A DNA stretch of 64,000 bases from Parabacteroides goldsteinii DSM 19448 = WAL 12034 (GTDB lineage Bacteria; Bacteroidota; Bacteroidia; Bacteroidales; Tannerellaceae): NCBI RefSeq assembly GCF_000969835.1, contig NZ_KQ033912.1:2121920-2185919 (forward strand), read 5' to 3'. The notes beneath the pieces are model-generated. The model was not told where the DNA came from, searched no databases, and saw only the letters and a program-made list of their open reading frames with translations. Below are positions 59,525-64,000 of the stretch, piece after piece. How positions within the stretch are numbered: the stretch's first letter is position 1; each line of letters starts with the position of its first letter. The position numbers and the translations under genes were made by a program.

Positions 59525-61147
59525 TCAATATCCCGGATTCTGAGTCAGATTCTTATTGATATCCCGTTGTGACTGCGGAATAGCGAACAAGTAATCTCTA
59601 TCTTTATTGAAAGATCTCTTATCCAATTGGATATACTGTGTATTATCCGCAGCAAATTTAGCTCCGCGAGGATTGCCATTTAGTGCCGTCTCGATCGTTT
59701 TCCAACGACGGATATCATAGAGTCTTGTCCCCTCGATAGCCAATTCACAACGGCGTTCGCGGCGTACAATAGTCTGCATATCACCTGAAGCCGGGTAATT
59801 CAAAGCAGAAGCGTCTGTGAAACCGGCACGTTCGCGGATCGGACGGATCGTCTTGTTCCAAACGGTTTCGTTCATCTCACCCAGTTCTGTTTTTGCTTCA
59901 GCATACATCAATAAGACATCGGCATAGCGCATCAGAATCAGATTCAAGCCGGAAGCAAGACCTGCCGGAGCGGTCGGATCAAACCATTTACGGAGATAAT
60001 AACCTGTAGCGGTGGAGTTCTGTCCCGGACCGATATATTCATCCAGATTAGCAGCACCTGCATCGGCAGAAGAACCCGGTTTGATATAAATTGTGGACGT
60101 TTTGCCGTTACCGTCTGTCCACTGGTAACCATGGTAAACGATAGTAGCCTGCAATCTAGGATCTCTGTTTATGTAAGGATCGTCTTCTTTATAGCCGGAA
60201 CCACTTTCATGAATCGACCGGCCATTTTTCATGATATAATCGTCCACCAGTTCCTGTGTCGGAGCAAAACCGTTTACACGTCCGCCCACAGACAAGGGAA
60301 TCCCATCGTACATTTCACTCCAGGTTCTCAGATTCAGCAGATATCCCATATCCAGGATCACTTCGCTGTTGTATTCGTTTTCCGGCAAGAACAGACCTGC
60401 ATAGCTTGAAAATAATGCATATTCACCATATTCGCCATTGATTATTTTCTCGCAGACAGACGAAACATTCTGCCAGTCGTTCTCATACAGATAAGTACGG
60501 GCGAGCAGAGTCATAGCAGCCCCTTTTGTGATCCGGCCGTTATCAGCTGCCGCATATTCCTGTCTTGTCGGCAATGTACCGACGATATCATTCAGTTCGT
60601 CACGGACAAACTTGATAACATCCGCTTTCGGCGAGCGGGCAATCGTATTAGCCTCTTCGATTGTCAGTGTATAGTCAAACAAAGGAACATCGCCATAATT
60701 ATTAGCCAGGCGGAAGAACAACATGGCCCGAATGAAACGTGCTTCTGCCTTCATCCTGTTTTTTAATGTTTCATCCATGTCGGGGACACGATCAACATTT
60801 TCCAGGAATGTGTGGCATGTTTTAATGCCTTCAAAACATTTTTTCCAATCTTCAGAGAATCGCCCCAAAGCGGCGTTTGCCTGACCCGAAGTAATCAGTT
60901 TCTCATCCGTACTACCACGCCCTTCGTATAAGTTGTCCGATAACCGTTCGTCTGCGAAGAAATAGCCGGAACTCATCATCTGACTGTAAGCCATGCTCAA
61001 TACGGAAGAAGCCTTTGCCTCGGAAGTCCAGTAATTCAAATCCGTAAACTTATTGGTAGGAGCCAGATCCAAATCATTACAAGATACGAATGATGCAAGT
61101 ATAGCGCATGCTATACTTGGCAAATATTTCAAAATATTCATTTTCAT
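59525..61147 (-). CDS. SusD/RagB-family lipoprotein (pair 4, mannan-type locus)
   Basis: 540 aa. Lipobox ILASFVSCNDL, start CNDLDLAPTNKFTDLNYW. Canonical SusD helices (EARFIRAMLFFRLANNYGDVPLF; AAMTLLARTYLYENDW), the C-terminal VRRERRCELAIEGTRLYDIRRW and IPQSQRDINKNLTQNPGY (the standard SusD ending). Lid for the SusC encoded 15 bases upstream. Together with GH76 and GH92 it suggests recognition of alpha-mannan oligosaccharides. Confidence 0.95.
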   Translation of the reverse strand: MKMNILKYLPSIACAILASFVSCNDLDLAPTNKFTDLNYWTSEAKASSVLSMAYSQMMSSGYFFADERLSDNLYEGRGSTDEKLITSGQANAALGRFSEDWKKCFEGIKTCHTFLENVDRVPDMDETLKNRMKAEARFIRAMLFFRLANNYGDVPLFDYTLTIEEANTIARSPKADVIKFVRDELNDIVGTLPTRQEYAAADNGRITKGAAMTLLARTYLYENDWQNVSSVCEKIINGEYGEYALFSSYAGLFLPENEYNSEVILDMGYLLNLRTWSEMYDGIPLSVGGRVNGFAPTQELVDDYIMKNGRSIHESGSGYKEDDPYINRDPRLQATIVYHGYQWTDGNGKTSTIYIKPGSSADAGAANLDEYIGPGQNSTATGYYLRKWFDPTAPAGLASGLNLILMRYADVLLMYAEAKTELGEMNETVWNKTIRPIRERAGFTDASALNYPASGDMQTIVRRERRCELAIEGTRLYDIRRWKTIETALNGNPRGAKFAADNTQYIQLDKRSFNKDRDYLFAIPQSQRDINKNLTQNPGY

Positions 61148-61162
61148 AACAAAGTCTATGTC

Positions 61163-64000
61163 TTAAAATTCTATATCCAAACCAAATCCATAATAAGTCA
61201 GTGTCGGGTAGTTACGTCCGCTGTTTGCCCCGATGCCACCGATGCCCCCCATATCGCTGCCGAATTCAGAAGATTCCGGATCGATAAATGAGTTCTTGGT
61301 AAATGTCAACGGATTTTCGGTATTTACGCTGACACGCAATTTTTGTACACCAAACTTCTGAGTCAAAGCTTTCGGTAAGGTATATCCGATCTGGATATTC
61401 TTTACACGTAAGTAAGCTGCATTCAACAAATAAATATCTGATCCGGCCATACCCCAGTTGTTCGTAGAAGAAGATGAACCCGGGGCAACTAAACGAGGCC
61501 ATTGGGCATCCGGATTTGTCGGAGTCCAGAAATCCAACTGATGTTGATAAATACAATAGGAATAGTTTGAGTGGAATGGTTCTATCAACTCACCACGCAG
61601 ATACATGGAACGTTTGCCCACACCTTGCAGCATGACGTTCAAGTCAAAACCTTTCCATGTCATATTATAAGTGAAACCGAATGTATAGCGCGGAAATGCA
61701 TTACCCAGTATCACACGGTCTTTCTCGTCAATGACACCATCGTTGTTCTGGTCAACATACTTCACATCACCGGGTTGAACGGAAGCTCCTACCGGCAGCG
61801 CACTGTTCGCAATCTCATCGTAACTCTGGAACAATCCGTCTGTTTTATAACCGAAATATGAACCTAACGGCTGCCCTTCACGAATCAATTTATACAACTG
61901 GTCATTCTGGTCGATACGTTCTTTTCCTCCGAAATCAGTCACTTTATTCTTTGAGTCGGAAATATTGAAATTGAAGTTATGATGGAAATCGCCGGAATTT
62001 AATTTGTAGTTGATCGTTAATTCCCAACCTCTGTTTTTCATTTCGCCGGCATTCTCCTTGGCTGCGGAACCGCCATAGATGGACGAAACTTCCGGTGTTA
62101 ACAATATATTAGATGTCTTCTTATCAAAATAGTCTACGGATAAGAATAAATTCCCGTTCAGGAAGGTTGCATCAGCACCAATATTAAAGTTAGCTGATTT
62201 TTCCCATGTCAGGAAGGCATTACCGTCTGTATAGCTCGTTCCCGGGACGGATATGCCATTGAATACATAGCCGTTGTTGTTCATCTGGTAGACAGTCTGG
62301 TAAGAATAATTGTCCACATTCTGATTTCCCAGTACACCGTACGATGCTCTCAGTTTCAAATCGCCGATGTTACTCTTATACGTATCCATAAAGGCTTCTT
62401 CAGACAAACGCCAGCCGGCAGAGAACGAAGGGAAGAACCCCCAGCGCTGATCTTTGGCAAATTTTGAAGAACCGTCATAACGGAAAGAAACATCTCCATA
62501 ATACTTATCCATATAATTATAGCCTACACGACCAAATACGGAAGTTATACTTGTCTGGTCCGTATCATTGTTCGAGTTTTTGTTATCTTTATTCTGGATG
62601 GATTCGTCTGTCGTCGGCAATCCCAGGTCTTCATCCGTGTATTCCCAGGCAATACGGCTTGCCTGTTTTGTGTAAGATTCGTTTGAAACACCGACTAATG
62701 CGCTTACGTTATGGACATTATTAAATGTACGGTTAAAATCCAATAAGAATTGTGTACTCAGAGTATAACGCTTTTCATTATAATCTTCAGTCATTGTATT
62801 GGAGTGCATGTACAGTACCGGATTCTCCAAATCGGCAGAAGAATACAACGGCACTTTCTTGTCGCGACGATAACGATGATGCTGGGTCAAATCCAGACCA
62901 ACCAAACCGGTTGCTTTCAAACCATCGATGATCTTAACATCAAGGTTCATACTTCCGATAAAATTGTCTTCGTCTTTCTTTTCATAACCGCCGTCCTGCA
63001 ACAATGCCAACGGATTGTCATCGCCGACTATATCATTGACCAAATATTTGTCGCCTTCCATAAATTTGTAGTAATAATAAGAAGGGACACGGGATGAGTT
63101 GATGATCGTGTTTCCTGTACCACCGGCCACGGTTCTGTCTTTACGACGGTTATAAGCCATCAAGGATGTCAACTTAAAGCGTCCGTATTCCGTACTCAGA
63201 TTACTACGGAAGTTATAACGTTCCATACCGAAGCTACCCTGGAAGTTACTCTCCTGGTTATAGTAACTGGCGGATACCATGTAGGTCGTATTTTCACTAC
63301 CTCCGGATACGTTTATGTTATAGTTCTGTTGGAGACCGGATTTGATGATTTGGTCATACAACCATTCTTCTTCATTACGGTGATCATACAAATCACGAAT
63401 CTGGGTGGGCGTGAACTGGGGAGCACTACCCACATTCATATTTGCCTGGTTTCTCAACATGGCGTTTTGCCAGCCTTCGACTGGTGAAAATAAAATATGC
63501 GGGTCCTGAATACCGACCTGTCCATTGAACGCCACAACAGGTTTACTGCCTTTAGAACCCTTTTTAGTCGTTACCAGGATAACACCATTTGCAGAACGGG
63601 AACCATAGATGGCTGCACTACCTGCATCTTTCAGGACAGATACATTATCAATATCGTTCGGGTTCAGATTGTTCAGAGTCGATGAACTCGATACCAATCC
63701 ATCAATAACGATCAGCGGGTCATTGTTCCCCATCGTACTGACACCACGGATGTTGATGTTCATACTGTTATCGTTCGGATTCGCATTTTTACTCTGGATA
63801 ATAAGGTTGGCAGAAGCTCCCTGCAACGCCTGAGTCGCATTGGTTACCGGACGATTTTCAAAAATCTCGCTGTTCACCTGGTCCACAGATCCGGTAATAC
63901 TCTTACGGGAACGGGTACCATAACCGACAACCACTACTTCGTCCAGTTTCTGGGTGTCTTCTTTCAATGTAATACGAAAATCACTTTTCCCTTTCAGAGA
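61163..64000 (-). CDS. SusC-family TonB-dependent transporter, 5' end cut by the window (pair 4)
   Basis: At least 945 aa visible. The frame stays open through position 64000, where SLKGKSDFRITLKEDTQKL still belongs to the carboxypeptidase-D-like domain, so start, signal peptide and any STN domain lie outside. Visible parts: TonB box/plug start LDEVVVVGYGTRSRKS, plug with LIVIDGLVSS and GSRSANGVILVTTKKG, and barrel strands to the terminal YGFGLDIEF. First gene seen of the locus order susC-susD-susE-like-susE-like-GH76-GH92. The regulator must lie to the right of the window. Confidence 0.95.
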   Translation of the reverse strand, partial: SLKGKSDFRITLKEDTQKLDEVVVVGYGTRSRKSITGSVDQVNSEIFENRPVTNATQALQGASANLIIQSKNANPNDNSMNINIRGVSTMGNNDPLIVIDGLVSSSSTLNNLNPNDIDNVSVLKDAGSAAIYGSRSANGVILVTTKKGSKGSKPVVAFNGQVGIQDPHILFSPVEGWQNAMLRNQANMNVGSAPQFTPTQIRDLYDHRNEEEWLYDQIIKSGLQQNYNINVSGGSENTTYMVSASYYNQESNFQGSFGMERYNFRSNLSTEYGRFKLTSLMAYNRRKDRTVAGGTGNTIINSSRVPSYYYYKFMEGDKYLVNDIVGDDNPLALLQDGGYEKKDEDNFIGSMNLDVKIIDGLKATGLVGLDLTQHHRYRRDKKVPLYSSADLENPVLYMHSNTMTEDYNEKRYTLSTQFLLDFNRTFNNVHNVSALVGVSNESYTKQASRIAWEYTDEDLGLPTTDESIQNKDNKNSNNDTDQTSITSVFGRVGYNYMDKYYGDVSFRYDGSSKFAKDQRWGFFPSFSAGWRLSEEAFMDTYKSNIGDLKLRASYGVLGNQNVDNYSYQTVYQMNNNGYVFNGISVPGTSYTDGNAFLTWEKSANFNIGADATFLNGNLFLSVDYFDKKTSNILLTPEVSSIYGGSAAKENAGEMKNRGWELTINYKLNSGDFHHNFNFNISDSKNKVTDFGGKERIDQNDQLYKLIREGQPLGSYFGYKTDGLFQSYDEIANSALPVGASVQPGDVKYVDQNNDGVIDEKDRVILGNAFPRYTFGFTYNMTWKGFDLNVMLQGVGKRSMYLRGELIEPFHSNYSYCIYQHQLDFWTPTNPDAQWPRLVAPGSSSSTNNWGMAGSDIYLLNAAYLRVKNIQIGYTLPKALTQKFGVQKLRVSVNTENPLTFTKNSFIDPESSEFGSDMGGIGGIGANSGRNYPTLTYYGFGLDIEF

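Noticed and set aside
1..64000. Integrated mobile element or prophage spanning part of the window
   Set aside because: No integrase, transposase, relaxase or phage structural gene, and no tRNA-associated att sites were found. Only compositional breaks and relics are seen.

Overview
The window reads as chromosome of a gut Bacteroidales bacterium, most likely Parabacteroides or a close relative. The evidence is four SusC/SusD pairs, a hybrid-two-component-type regulator, an ECF sigma/FecR pair, NVEALA peptides, an S46 dipeptidyl-peptidase, and many copies of the Bacteroidetes promoter -7 element TAnnTTTG. The genus is inference. I see no rRNA, tRNA, CRISPR array, complete insertion sequence, transposase or recombinase gene.

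Layout. 0.1-2.0 kb: a cysteine-rich remnant and an AAA/PD-(D/E)XK protein. 2.4-11.1 kb: SusC/SusD pair 1, convergent with a large HTCS-type regulator that lacks its kinase domain. 11.1-11.4 kb: a candidate invertible promoter. 11.4-12.8 kb: S41-type lipoprotein. 13.1-15.3 kb: HU-like protein, ECF sigma factor and FecR anti-sigma, preceded by a 22-bp-period repeat array. 15.5-32.6 kb: a polysaccharide utilisation locus (STN-SusC, SusD, small lipoprotein, GH110, GH35, GH95, AP-superfamily phosphodiesterase, GH2). Together these activities fit stepwise removal of alpha-1,3-galactose, alpha-1,2-fucose and beta-galactose from blood-group-B-like or alpha-Gal host glycans. A decayed GH110 copy sits at its end.

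32.9-37.9 kb: SusC/SusD pair 3 on the minus strand, with a second candidate invertible promoter at 38.0-38.6 kb. 38.8-47.1 kb: mostly housekeeping genes (DPP7-type S46 peptidase, DUF389 membrane protein, TPR histidine kinase, oligosaccharide flippase, ruvB). 47.3-51.6 kb: a DUF4143-type ATPase, a relic of a paralogue, then an NVEALA / 6-bladed propeller / membrane-anchored wHTH regulator cluster whose regulator is frameshifted at an A8 run. 52.0-53.7 kb: a two-gene ABC exporter. 53.8-64.0 kb: a minus-strand mannan-type locus (SusC, SusD, two SusE-like lipoproteins, GH76, GH92) that runs off the right edge.

The most interesting signals are the two candidate invertible promoters, 11231-11413 and 38014-38603. 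Each has perfect inverted repeats (15 and 16 bp) and a TATATTTG promoter element just inside the right repeat, and the two share a CATAGTTCT-type recombination-site signature. In the orientation seen here both promoters point away from the regulator gene and the susC gene they would drive after inversion, so both appear OFF. Other notable points are the regulator with His-to-Asn and Asp-to-Glu changes and no ATPase domain, a GH92 enzyme with Gln where the general acid Glu is expected, and 11/22-bp phased intergenic arrays at three places.
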